A stretch of 64,000 nt of DNA, taken from positions 17,050,001 to 17,114,000 of the forward strand of contig NC_091047.1 in NCBI RefSeq assembly GCF_963966145.1, given 5' to 3'. Below the pieces are notes generated by a model. That model was given only the letters and a program-made list of their open reading frames with translations. It had not been told where the DNA came from and did no database searches. This stretch comes from Tenebrio molitor (taxonomy: Eukaryota; Arthropoda; Insecta; Coleoptera; Tenebrionidae). Positions 10,729-21,300 of this stretch are shown here, in pieces (the first letter of the stretch is position 1; each line of letters begins with the position of its first letter). A program made the position numbers and the translations under genes.

Positions 10729-13700
10729 CTCTCGGGGGTGCGGTTCCCCCACAGTCGTCTGGACCGACGTTTACCCCACAGCCTCCACCGCAGGCTAACC
10801 AGTCTGTTCCAACGCCACAGCCCTACGGAGGTAACTATTCCGTACCGGGAGGGAAATTATTACTGCGTTGTGGACATTCCGACGGATTACTGGCCTGCAT
10901 ACAATAATTAATAATAATTAATCCTCAAAGGCGATCATTGTGTGCGGATGTGTGTCTAATAATAGCATCACCTTCGAGTCCAATGATCCTGAAATACAGT
11001 GAAATTAATTCGACGTAACCTCACTTTATTATTTTACCTAATGACAAAAGAATGTTTGTTTAATTTGAAGTTAAGAAAGCTTAAACATCGTCGAACCGTT
11101 TTTTCTCCACGACCGTTAGTGAATGTAATAATTCCGAAATCATTTTTAATACATAATAGAAAGTAAAAATTCTCACTCTTGAGATTTACTTGATGTTTAT
11201 TTCCATGTTTACTAAGTTATCAGTTAAGAATTTACAAACGAATTTTGATTATACCAGACTTAAAAAAACCCACAATAAACCTTGAAAATAAAGAATAATA
11301 CCCATAATGTTGATAACAGTAACATTAGATGGGGCATTAAGTACACTTTTACCGACTGAAATCGAATTAATTCAATTACCTGCGACTGACAGTGACATCG
11401 CGTAATGGTAAATCCGATTTACACAAGCAACATGTAAGTGTATGCTTTTTCAGTGTACTTGTTATGGAATGAAAATACAGGCTTATTCTAAATGATTGTA
11501 GTCGAAGCAGGCCATGTCCATGTTATGAAATTTTTGCCACTTTCATGCGAACTGTCAATTTTTGTCGCCGGCACTGTCATTTTTTACGTGAAAAGTGCGG
11601 TGATGAGACTTTTATTTTTATTTTTTAAATTAACAATTGAATCCAAAAATGTTGCGTTGTTTTGCAACCAATTCTAAAAATATTGAATTGTTTTGCACCC
11701 AATTTAATTCCTGTGTGTGAACGGTGTGTACTCACTTATTCGCATCACTTTGATGTTTTTTATACGGAGCGGCAACGGCAACCATAAATTTTACATTCTG
11801 TTTTTACGCCTACTTGTCTACAATCATTCAGAATAAGCCTGTATAATAGGTATAATCTGTTTCAAAATCAAAAATCCACCAACACTGCATTCTACCTCGA
11901 AAATACAACAGACAACGTCGTCAACTTTTGTTTTTAGTGTGGCTGCAGAAAAAAGTTGGGTTATGAAAGAAAACTGTTGGCAGTCGTTTTGGTCGTAGTT
12001 CATCGTGTTTTTTTATTCTCATTTTATTATTTTACTCAAAAGGTATGATATGGTAGCTACCACCTTTTTGCACATAATAATGATTTTGTGTTAGGTAAAT
12101 AAACTCAACAGTTCAATGTCAAATTTTGGCAGGAGGTTGGGCCAACCCAAAAAATCGAAACTTAATCTAGGGATTTCGTTTTTTCTGCCAACAATTCAAC
12201 AGGTGGTGGATTTTTGATTTTGAAAGAGATTATATAATCTAGAATAAGCTTCATCTTTTTTGGGGTTGGCCCAAACTCATGCCAAAATAATTATGTACAA
12301 AAAGGTCGGAACTACCATATCATACCTTTTGAGTGAAATAATAAAACGTGAATTAAAAAAACACGATGAACTACGATCAAAACGACTGTCAACAGTTTTT
12401 TTTTCATAACCACACTTTTTTCTGACACTTGCAGGTACGCTAAAAACAAAAGTTGTCGACGTTGTCGATTGTATTGTCGAGGTAGAATGCAGTGTTGGTG
12501 GATTTTTGATTTTGAAACAGATTATAAAGTGGGTACAGGTTGCAAAGACACACTTGTCATTTGCAACAGCACTTTTATGGCATTTGAAATTACTTTAAAA
12601 CTGTACTTATATGGAAAATATTCAATCCAATCCATGATTTTCTGCTCCCTTTGTGCCTTTATTTGGTTCAGAAATATTGAAAAAATGCTGTTGCAAATGA
12701 CAAGTGTGTCTTTGCAACCTGTACCCACTTATATTCATTTTCTAAATGCATGAGGGTTGGCCATGACTTTGTTAGAGAATTCATTCTGTATAAACTATGA
12801 CAGTATAAAATGTCATGTTAAGAGTGAAAACGTCAGTGTGAAAGCACAAACAACAAAATAGATTCGAATTTTATAAAATAAAATGTTTTCATTTTCTGAA
12901 GAATCATGTATGTAATTAGGTATATAAAATTCGTAAATTACAATCGTAAATATTACTTCTCTTTGATTTTAGGAGCAATATGTTAAACTTAACTTAGTTT
13001 TATCTTCCTCCCATCATATTTCACTATCAGAATCGAATTTTTCATCATCTGATTCTGAATCAGATTCTTGCAGGCTTCTTGGTTTTTCTGTTATAACATC
13101 GTTAATTAGACGACGTCCAACTTACAGATCGAAATTACTAATTTATTTCTCAGGACTAGTTACATTAAAAATATCTGTAAATTACCCTTGTTACCAGATC
13201 ATCATCACTGCTATCTTTCTTCATGTGCTTCTAGTATTTCAAAATGCTATGTCTTGAAACACAACTTGCGGCATCGTGTTGAAGAAAATTTTTACTTGAT
13301 ACCTGACAGTTGACGACAGTTTATATTGTCAAATTTACTGTACTGTGTGAAATGTGTCAAAAAACCATGGCCAACCCTCATGCGTTTAGAAAAAGAATAC
13401 ATTATATCGAGCGATCAAATTAATTTGTAATCGAGTCATGCATGGATTTGAATCCGTATGTCTTTTGCGATTGATATGTCGAGATCTAACCTGTGTTTCA
13501 AGCACGGCCTCCTAGATTCATAAGAGACTCGTCTCTTATCCGGCCTGCCGCATTCGTAGTTCTAAGCAGTATTTTTGTTTTATAGGGTGCGCCACAATAC
13601 GGGGCTTATGTGTTGTACTGGTTGCCTGCCTTGCAGGAAATTATTGTTTTATAGACGTGTTTTCAACATTTTTCAACAGTTTTAACGCACACATACATTT

Positions 13701-16232
13701 GACACTTTTTCAAAATCTCAAATCAAAAAGTTTTTTATGAACGGTAAATTTAATTTCAGCAATTTTCTTTTTTATAATTTTTTTTATTTGTCTGTGAGTG
13801 CAAGTTACAAAAATTTACAATGACAGGAAGTTCTAATTTTTAAATAAGTGTCTTACTCACATTTTACCATGAACAGGACAATGAATTAGTGGATTTCCCG
13901 AAAGATTGAGGCCAAGATATTCTTTAAAACAAAATTTATATTTTCCTTTGGAATGCTTGGTAGAATTTCTACTATTATTGAAATTATTGTAAATTGTATA
14001 GTTTGCGAACGAGAAATTGGAATTTTAGCTTCTTCACTTGCAATGGGTAGATTGTAAAGATTATAATAATGAAGATTTACCATAGTGTAAGTTTATTTAC
14101 CTGCTAGTTACTAAAAAGGGATGCCGAATATCAGCAAAATGCAGATGTTTGTTTCTCCTGGAATGAACTGCTCATAGCCGTAAATCTTCATTATTATCTA
14201 TAATGTTTAATCTTCCCAAAACCCATTGCAAGTGAAGAAGCTAAAATTCCAATTTCTCATTCCCAAACTATACTAGACCCACAAATTGATCATTGGGGTA
14301 ACTTAGCCTTCCTCTATCTTAGTAATAAATTAATTCCAGTAAAGGGATTTTCTTTTTCGAATTTGAATCTTGTAAATGTGACAAGCAATAATCACATCCA
14401 TGGATTGCCTCCGTTATTTTCATAATTAAGTAGCCACATAAAAAGCTGTTGCCGCCGTCTCAATTTGAAAATTGGTACTTGGCAAATAAGTAAAGGAAGA
14501 CAATTTTTCTAGTTTTTCCAGAGAACTATCTTGCAAGGTGACTGAAATATTTACATTGGTCCTTAAATTTTGGAATCTTGGTAAAATTTTACTACATACT
14601 TGCATATTCTGCGGCACGCATGATATTACCAGTACGATCTCTCAGTCCTATCTTCCATGCCGCATTTAAAGTGATATCATTGGGTAGATTATGATAAGAA
14701 ATGTTAACTTTATGTCGTGAACTAATACAACATTTTTTCTTTGTTTGTGGCATTTTTTAAAGTTTCGACAGCACTTAGTTTTTCAAATTGACAATTTATT
14801 ATATAAAATGTCATTATTCATACGTATTTTTAGTTGCATATACTAATATATGGGTCACATTAAAGTCGCTAGATGGACATACTATACGGGGAATTTTCAA
14901 AAACAGACATTTATCGAATGCGACAGGCCGGATAAGAGACGAGTCTCTTATAAATCAAGGAGGCCGTGGTTTCAAGCTGTGTTTATTGGAGCGTGGAGTT
15001 CAAGTAACGACATACGATTTCGGATTCATGGATAACTCGATTACAAATTAATTTGATCGCTCTTTATGTACAGTCTGTTTCTCGGTTAGAATGAAAATTC
15101 GATCTACTCGTGTGTTCTCACGCTCGCGTTCGGAATCTTCCACTCGTAGATCGAATTTTCATTCTAACCTTGTTACAGAATGTACTACAGCGTGATCAAC
15201 AATGACTGAGTCTGTTGGCAATGAAACAATTGAAAAGTACTGGTGTTTTTTGTGTCGTAATTGGGACTGTCCAGATTTTTTAACTTGAGACGACATTAAA
15301 AACATTTTTGATTATGCCGGTTATGTTTATGCTATTACAAAAATGAACCTTTGATGGTAAATTTCAAATTTGCAAAATTTCATTGTTACCAAAAGATTCC
15401 GTCTTCTTAATCACACCGTATTCCAATGAAGTGTTGATAGTTCGTTATAAAACCGAAACACTCATACCAACTTGTTTAAAACTGAAATAAAAATTTCGAG
15501 GGTCAGGTCGGAAATTTAAATTCTAAGTTGGCCAGCGTGGTGATGACGCTGACGTAGTGACGTTTGATCAAATTTAAAAACTGTTGGCATTTTGACAGTT
15601 TTCACTCCAGAAAAAAAAAACAATTCAGAAATACGTGGTGATATCCCTTGTTTGACTTTTTTTCCTAGTAGTGCCCGGTATACCAACCGGCTCACCATAC
15701 GTGATACCCGGCCAAACTCAGATATATCCGCAAGGGCCCCCTCCGACCTACGACCAGGCCTTGACACATCCCGCTGCCATAGTAGGTCAACCGGTAAGAC
15801 TGAAAAAGCTTCACTGTGCCACCCCGCTCTACATCTCTTTCTTTCAGATGTACCATCCGGGCACGATGTATGCCGCCGGTTATCCCACCTACTTAGGGTA
15901 CCCCACCTACGCCCCCATGCAGTATTATCCGTCTCTAGGCGCTTATTCTTATGCGATGCAGCCGGCGCAGTTGAGGCCCACGATCATGATACCTGTGAGT
16001 CGCAGGGCATCCGACCATTCCCGGTTGAGACACGCTTTTATTTTTTCAGAACGGGTACGACGCGGGGGCGAGGTTCGACGGCATAGGTCAGCCGGTGCTT
16101 CCCCCGGCCCCGCCCGGCGTGCCACCGTCCGCCGCTCAACTGGCAGCGATGGCGGGCCACCAGGTCGCGCTAGGACAGAAGAAAAACTCATTTTTGGCGG
16201 GCGGTTCGGACGGCGGTTACACCTTCTGGTAG
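10729..16232 (+). CDS. DAZAP2: DAZAP2-like proline-rich protein, 5' end missing
   Basis: Four coding exons were modelled: 10729-10830, 15669-15793, 15848-15994 and 16050-16232 (TAG). All splice sites are GT..AG, and phases match across the joins. The C-terminus gives the identification: GYDAGARF, then a Pro-rich linker, PPSAAQLAAMAGHQVALGQK and the end GGSDGGYTFW, which follows the vertebrate DAZAP2/PRTB pattern (GGYDAGARF .. GGSDGGYTIW). The preceding exons carry PPPTYDQAL, a PPxY-type motif expected to bind WW domains, and a Tyr/Pro-rich stretch. Known family role: a small adaptor of ubiquitin-ligase and signalling complexes. The first exon must supply one base of a split codon before 10729 and was not found. 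The 4.8 kb intron 10831-15668 is full of foldbacks; the other two introns are only 54-55 bp. Confidence 0.85.
11478..11841 (+). mobile_element. MITE family C, TA-flanked (copy 1)
   Basis: Ends read CAGGCTTATTCTAAATGATT and the complement AATCATTCAGAATAAGCCTG, both next to TA. A second copy in the opposite orientation lies at 42217-42542, with the interior conserved (including the GAATTGTTTTGCACCCAATT block). It sits in the long intron of the DAZAP2-like gene. Confidence 0.8.
11852..12526. mobile_element. Large foldback with ~240-bp arms
   Basis: ATAATCTGTTTCAAAATCAA at the left is mirrored at the right end (12507-12526). The match continues inward through the CTACCTCG block and the GGTATGATATGGTAG block, giving arms of about 240 bp around a loop near 12090-12290. 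It directly abuts the MITE at 12527. Non-coding. Confidence 0.75.
12527..12730. mobile_element. MITE with 45-bp terminal repeats
   Basis: AAGTGGGTACAGGTTGCAAA .. CATTTGCAACAGCA is mirrored almost perfectly at 12686-12730; total 204 bp. Reading frames on both strands here are products of the symmetry, not genes. Confidence 0.8.
12738..13393. mobile_element. Inverted-repeat element (TIR GCATGAGGGTTGGCCATG)
   Basis: TTTTCTAAATGCATGAGGGT .. TGGCCATG at the left is mirrored at 13366-13393. The 656-bp interior has no transposase motif that I recognise. Confidence 0.65.
13407..15063. mobile_element. 1.66-kb element with ~145-bp inverted ends
   Basis: The left arm (13407-13553) contains CAAATTAATTTGTAATCGAG, GAGACGAGTCTCTTAT and GGCCTGCCGCATTCG. 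All of these recur as complements in reverse order at 14916-15063. A second inverted pair inside (about 14007-14075 against 14170-14262, containing TTGCAAGTGAAGAAGC) shows another nested foldback. No coding domain recognised. Confidence 0.7.
15069..15183. mobile_element. Short foldback hairpin
   Basis: GGTTAGAATGAAAATTCGAT (15084) is mirrored up to 15169 around a GC-rich loop. Weaker outer ends CAGTCTGTTTC / TTACAGAATGTA extend it to 15069-15183. Confidence 0.65.
15184..15335 (+). repeat. Dispersed repeat, second copy at 18138-18275
   Basis: GCGTGATCAACAATGA followed by TGAGTCTGTTGGCAATGAAA and the ACATTAAAAA block occur in the same order and strand near 18138-18275, about 3 kb away. It marks an uncharacterised repeat family. 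The two copies flank the last exons of the DAZAP2-like gene. Confidence 0.6.
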
Positions 16233-16453
16233 GACAGGGGGTTAGGTTTAAGCAATTCAAACTAGGCTAACGAAATTTTTTATTTTATCTAAACGACTGG
16301 CGATCCCCAACGGGACCGGTTCAAGTCTTTATATATCATTCGTTTGAAGTACTAAATGTCGAAAGTGAGTCGGTCGTCTTCGGCACTTTTGTACATGAAT
16401 TGCTGACAACATTAAAGGGAAAAAATCATGAAAAAAATCTTATATAAAAAACA

Positions 16454-16459
16454 AATAAA
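16454..16459 (+). terminator. Poly(A) signal AATAAA of the DAZAP2-like gene
   Basis: This is the first canonical AATAAA noted after the stop codon at 16230-16232, implying a 3' UTR of about 240 nt. Another AATAAA lies at about 16756 and could be an alternative site. Confidence 0.5.
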
Positions 16460-16868
16460 ATAGGTTATTTTGAAAATGAAAAAAATATTAGAGTACAAGT
16501 TAGAGTGATTATAGATGCGGTAATCCGTCATTGTTCGACGATAAACTTACCTTAATCGGAGGCGGCCATCTTGTTGATTCTTTTTTGTCTATGACGTAGG
16601 TGATACTATCGAAAAATCAGCCTCAGGTGATGTTTTTGGTAAGTTGCGTTAAATCGTGTAGAGAGGTTACAACTAGTTTTTTTTTTACACTTATTATTGA
16701 CAAATTCTCTTCATTTCTGTTGAAAAATCTTGAAAACTATATACATATGTAGTGCAATAAACGATATTTCCATGTTTATGTTGTTGACACTGTAACTTAT
16801 TGTTTAACAGTTTTTGTAAATTTTACTTTTTGTTGAAGAATATTTACGTAAAGTAATACATTTTATAG

Positions 16869-16958
16869 GCAATAAGTTTGAATTGGTCGAGGGGGCCGCT
16901 TCCGAAACGACAGTCGTCGAGGGACATCTTCGTCTCGGACAGCCCCCTCTTCAAGTGA
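16869..16958 (+). CDS. Possible terminal coding exon, gene unknown
   Basis: After an acceptor-like TTTTATAG, 29 codons stay open and end at TGA (16956-16958). The peptide contains LNWSRGPLPKRQSSRDIFVS and ends DSPLFK. Composition and codon use look coding, unlike the flanking AT-rich DNA. A candidate upstream exon ends at the donor GTAAGT near 16638, but no start was found. It could be an alternative 3' exon of the gene upstream or the end of another gene. The family is not recognised. Confidence 0.3.
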   Translation, partial: AISLNWSRGPLPKRQSSRDIFVSDSPLFK

Positions 16959-17556
16959 TATTTCTTTTATTTTTTAGCGTAGGTAACGGAAGCGGTTTAC
17001 TTTCTAATACCTATTCTGTTCTATCGGAAAACAACGCGAATCTACGGTGACCGTTCTCGCCTGCCCCCAAATATCGACAAAGAGTGAACATCGGGGGCAG
17101 CAAGGACCCGTCACTGCTTGGCGGTCGAATTATGGCAACATTTCCATTTTATCGATAAACAAAATAAAAGAACTATCATAACGACACAGCTTAATGTATA
17201 TTTACTAGTCAATAACAAATATAAAACAATCGATAGACGATTAAAATATGCTGTCTGTAAATTCGAGAAAATGTAAAAAAAAAAACACCAACAAATTTCT
17301 TGTTACTTGCCATAATTTTGTTATACTAATGTTTTGTTGTTACTTGAAACTTTTACAATGAAATTGAACTATTGTGAGACTGTAAAGATCTATTGTGAAA
17401 AATGTAATGCTGTAATTGAAAAGTGTTGTGTTCTGATTTCCCCCCTCCCTCACAAGCAGTGTCTGACACTGGCGCCAGCTCGTGGCCCTATACCTAACGA
17501 GCTGCCAGTTGTTTCGTGGCGCTGTCTTCGATGTACTCCAATAATCTAACCTGATA

Positions 17557-18069
17557 TTCGGACACCCAATAAACCTAAGCCAAGTACCCACAATTATGTT
17601 AACAATAAGCAGTAGCCATAGCCATAAATCATCCAACTGAGGATTCGCTTGAAAGTTTGAAGCAAGCACCGTACTTGAAAAAATCCAAATTAGGGAAAAC
17701 CCGGCGGATGTAGTTTCTATTCAACACAAAGCAGGTGACTCAGTAATTTTTTAAATTTTTTGGGGTTATTTGATCGATACCTTTTCTTAAAAATTGTAAT
17801 GTTCCATGCCCCAACTTTGGACAATTAAATATCTTTTTAATTGACTTCACGCAAGTTCAGTGGGATTGAAGATGTAATGAAACGGAGAAGGTGTAAAATT
17901 GTGTGACCATATTTTCTTGCAATTTCATCAATCATAAAACTTTTTTCGAAAGAAACTGGTATTTCGGTCCATCGTAAGAAATTCTTTGACGTATTTGCAT
18001 TTACCAACTGACCATTTCCATTGTGGGTGTAATTATGGGCACTTGCCTTGGGTTTATTGGGTGTCCGAA
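17557..18069. mobile_element. MITE (TIR ATTCGGACACCCAATAAACC)
   Basis: ATTCGGACACCCAATAAACC and the following AAGTACCCACAATTATG are mirrored at 18026-18069. The element is 513 bp and non-coding, and lies between the DAZAP2-like gene and the 3' end of the convergent ZAD gene. Confidence 0.7.
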
Positions 18070-18137
18070 TGTGTAGTGTCCGCTAAAGCAAAAATGCTTC
18101 AATTGTCTGCGAAGTTAGAGGTCCCAACAGAAAGCAC

Positions 18138-18275
18138 TACAGCGTGATCAACAATGATTGAGTCTGTTGGCAATGAAAGAATTGAAAAATATTTGGTTTT
18201 TTGTCCCGTAATTAGCACTGAACGGATGTTTTAACTTGACACGGCATTAAAAATATTTTTGGTTATGTTTATGCA
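18138..18275 (+). repeat. Dispersed repeat, copy of 15184-15335
   Basis: It shares TGAGTCTGTTGGCAATGAAA and the flanking blocks with the copy at 15184, with point differences and small gaps. Non-coding. Confidence 0.6.
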
Positions 18276-18382
18276 CGCCGTACTTTCAGTGCAATAATAA
18301 AACGGTGCACGTTTCTTTGGATTCTTTAATGCAGAAAAAAATAAAAATAAATAAAAACTCAGCACATACAAAATCAAATCGC

Positions 18383-18388
18383 TTTATT
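18383..18388 (-). terminator. Poly(A) signal of the ZAD zinc-finger gene
   Basis: On the minus strand AATAAA begins only three bases after the TAA stop at 18391-18393, so the 3' UTR is probably just a few tens of bases long. Confidence 0.55.
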
Positions 18389-18390
18389 TG

Positions 18391-21300
18391 TTACGACAAT
18401 TCGCTAAGATTCTTAACCCTTATTGCCGGCTGGGTAGCGGACGAATCCGTCGCTTTTTCGTGTTGGTCAACGTTAGTCACCGGCATCGTCGCATTGCTCA
18501 CAGTCACCACTCCATTATTGACGGTTTGAGCGACCGACATGAGAGCGTTACTGAACGTGTTAAACGTCGCCAGGGAGGTGACGGTCTGGAGATTATTCGA
18601 GGTCGGCACTTGAAGCTGCAAAGTGTTCGAACACCCGGCACTACTGACCGTCTGTAGCACAGGAAGAGATCCTTGCGTTACCGGTACGGTCATTTTCTTA
18701 GGGATCAACGTGCCCGGCACCAGGATGATGTTCGCGAAGTTGGTACCGTTGGCGCTCCCGTTCAGGATCAGAGACGCGTTGCTGGTGTAGTTGCCGTTGG
18801 CGGTAGCGGTCATGATCGAACCGGACGACAGTATCAGATTCGTGGTCGTGGTGGTGTTTTTTGGGACGGCAGGACTGACCCTGGGAGCTTGCCTCAGGTT
18901 GGCAATCGGCACCTTCTCCGGCACCTTGTCTGACGTACTCGTGCTCACGGTGAATTGTGCCTTTTGGCGTGTGTAGTCTTTCATCGTTTTCTTGAGCAGT
19001 ATCGGTCGTCTTGCGTTCGTCGAGGGCTTCTCCTTCGGAGGGTCGGGTGTACGTTCGTTTGGCTTTTTCAATTGTTGAGGGGTCATCGAGTGCCACAGAT
19101 CTTTGGTCTTTTTCGGAACTGGCGCCTTGGCCGGTTTGTATTCCACCAGCACGCTCACGTTGTACTTCACTTCGATCGGTATTTTGTAGCAGTGCAAATG
19201 TTTTCGCAAATTTTTAAAAATCTTCACTCGGTTGGAACCGCCGTCTACGATGCTGTTGTTGTTGAGACGCATCGACTCGTACATTTTCCACTTGGTACTG
19301 CGCAGTACTCGCTTCAACATGTTGACATCGTTACCGTCGGGGCTGGTGTTTTGTAAAAACTCTGTGTTGACCACTTTTATTTTTCGCTGGGAACCTTCCG
19401 GCTCCGACTTGGCGATATCCGTTTCTTCATCGGATATACAAATGACCTCCTCTTTCGCACCCTCTTGGACCGCCTTGGCATCACCGCCGCTCCCCGAAGC
19501 CGTTTCGTCCTTCTGTTTGTTGTCCTCCTTGAGGTCCTCGACAAACTGCAAGAACTTCTCCATGTCTCTCACAGCTTTCGCTGTGTCGGGGTCGCATTCC
19601 ACTACGCTCTTTTCGTTGGGACCCTCCACTTCTATGACGTGCGGAACGTCTTCCTCTTCGTCGAAAGCTCCAGGATACTTCTGTCGTATATCCTGGTCTT
19701 GGTCGACCCTAACCAACAAGATTTTCAGTTTTTTCATCGGCTGACGGGTGCTCTTCTTTGGACAAGAGTAAAGTATGTGCTCCTCTCGAATCGCCAAAGT
19801 TCTGAACCGTTTTCTGCAAAAGGGACACTTGGTGTGGGTCTTGCGCTCGTGGTGTTTCAGATCTTTGAGACTGTTATGCTGCGAATCGCACACTTTACAA
19901 GTGTACAGGGTGTAGAACTTGTTGGCGACGGAGACGAGGGACAAATCCGGCATGTTGCTGGATTCTGACGATTTCGTCTCCGAGGAGGTTTTGTCGTCGG
20001 ATCTCGTCGACGAAGCGGACGAACTGGCGCAATCGAGATCCATCACGAGTTCGTCGGTATCAGAACCGCTGTCGACGGTTCTGTCTTGGCCATCTTCCGA
20101 TTCCGGAACGATGGCGTGGACGGCGACCGTTTGATTTGAAGGAGTTTGTTCCGAGGATATGTCTGGGGTGAAAGGGCGGGAGGTGAACGTGTCTGGTGGT
20201 TGGTCTTTTTTTTTTAACGGATCAGGAATGGCGTTTTCTGTTATTTCGATTGTATTGTTATCTTCGCACTTAATTTCGTCAACTAGCACTTCACAACCGA
20301 GAATAGACTTGAGGGTTATATCTTCAGATTCTGTCGGTTTTGAAGTGTTTTCACCACTGACGAGCAGCGATTCGAGGAGAGAAACTAATGGACCACAAAC
20401 TGAAGCTTCCGCGTGTGCCTCAACATTGTTTTTACCATTCGCGGTACCATCGGTGGATTTCAAACTGTTATCAACACAACTGTTGTCTTTATTTGCCCAA
20501 ACTCTCTCATCCTGACTCGACTCATTGTCTGGCAGCGAAACAACATCCGAATTGGGAGTTGATTTATCACTACTATCCACAACCGAGTCGATATTCTTAT
20601 CGCAAGTCGATGTACCATCTGTGTTTCGAGTCGATATAACACTATCGTTCAAAGTCGACTTAACACTTTCACTGCAATTAGAAGTAACTTCTGGCTTAGC
20701 ACCCGATGTACCACTACTGATCACAATCGGTTGGACATTCGTATTAAAAGTGGATTTAACACTAGTATCCTCACTCTTTTTAAAAACCGATTCACTTTGC
20801 GCTTTTTCCACTTTCAACGTGGTGATCTTGGAACAACCATCGCCCGTCAATTTGATCCTTTTGCTCGGGTTTACAGGACTAGCAACATCTCTCCTTTTGG
20901 AATTGACTACAGTGGAGGCTTCTCTCGTCTTGCTGGCGTTCCCAGCAGTCACATCGACTTCTTTGGCATCAGACGTGATGATCGTTTGCTGCTTTCTGTC
21001 CTCCCGCGGTTGTTTCCTCTGCCTCTTTGGTGACTTGCTCACCACTTCGCAGGCTTCCCTCTTCAATTTGGCGATTTGACTCTCGGTGAAATTCCTCTCC
21101 TTGAACCAGTCGTCGACCTCTTCGGTCACCAGAGTAATATAAGCACCGATGTGCGATTTCAGGCAACTTTTCGGCAGGATGATGTTGGGATACTTCTTCA
21201 CCACGTCTTTGACGGAGGGATGAGCAAATTTGTACGTGATATGCACCGGATTTTTCACCATCACGCCTTTGTATGATGTGCAGGAGGTGGGGATAGAATC

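Noticed and set aside
12469..12753. 94- and 68-codon frames on opposite strands
   Set aside because: They mirror each other because the MITE there is an inverted repeat; no domain is present.
15592..16086. 164-codon plus-strand frame overlapping the DAZAP2-like exons
   Set aside because: It reads through two introns in another frame and has no family motif, whereas the competing frame gives the recognised GYDAGARF..GGSDGGYTFW protein.
16560..16600. Minus-strand first exon starting ATGGCCGCC before a GTAAG donor
   Set aside because: The frame hits TAA after five codons, before the donor, so it cannot be a coding start as read.
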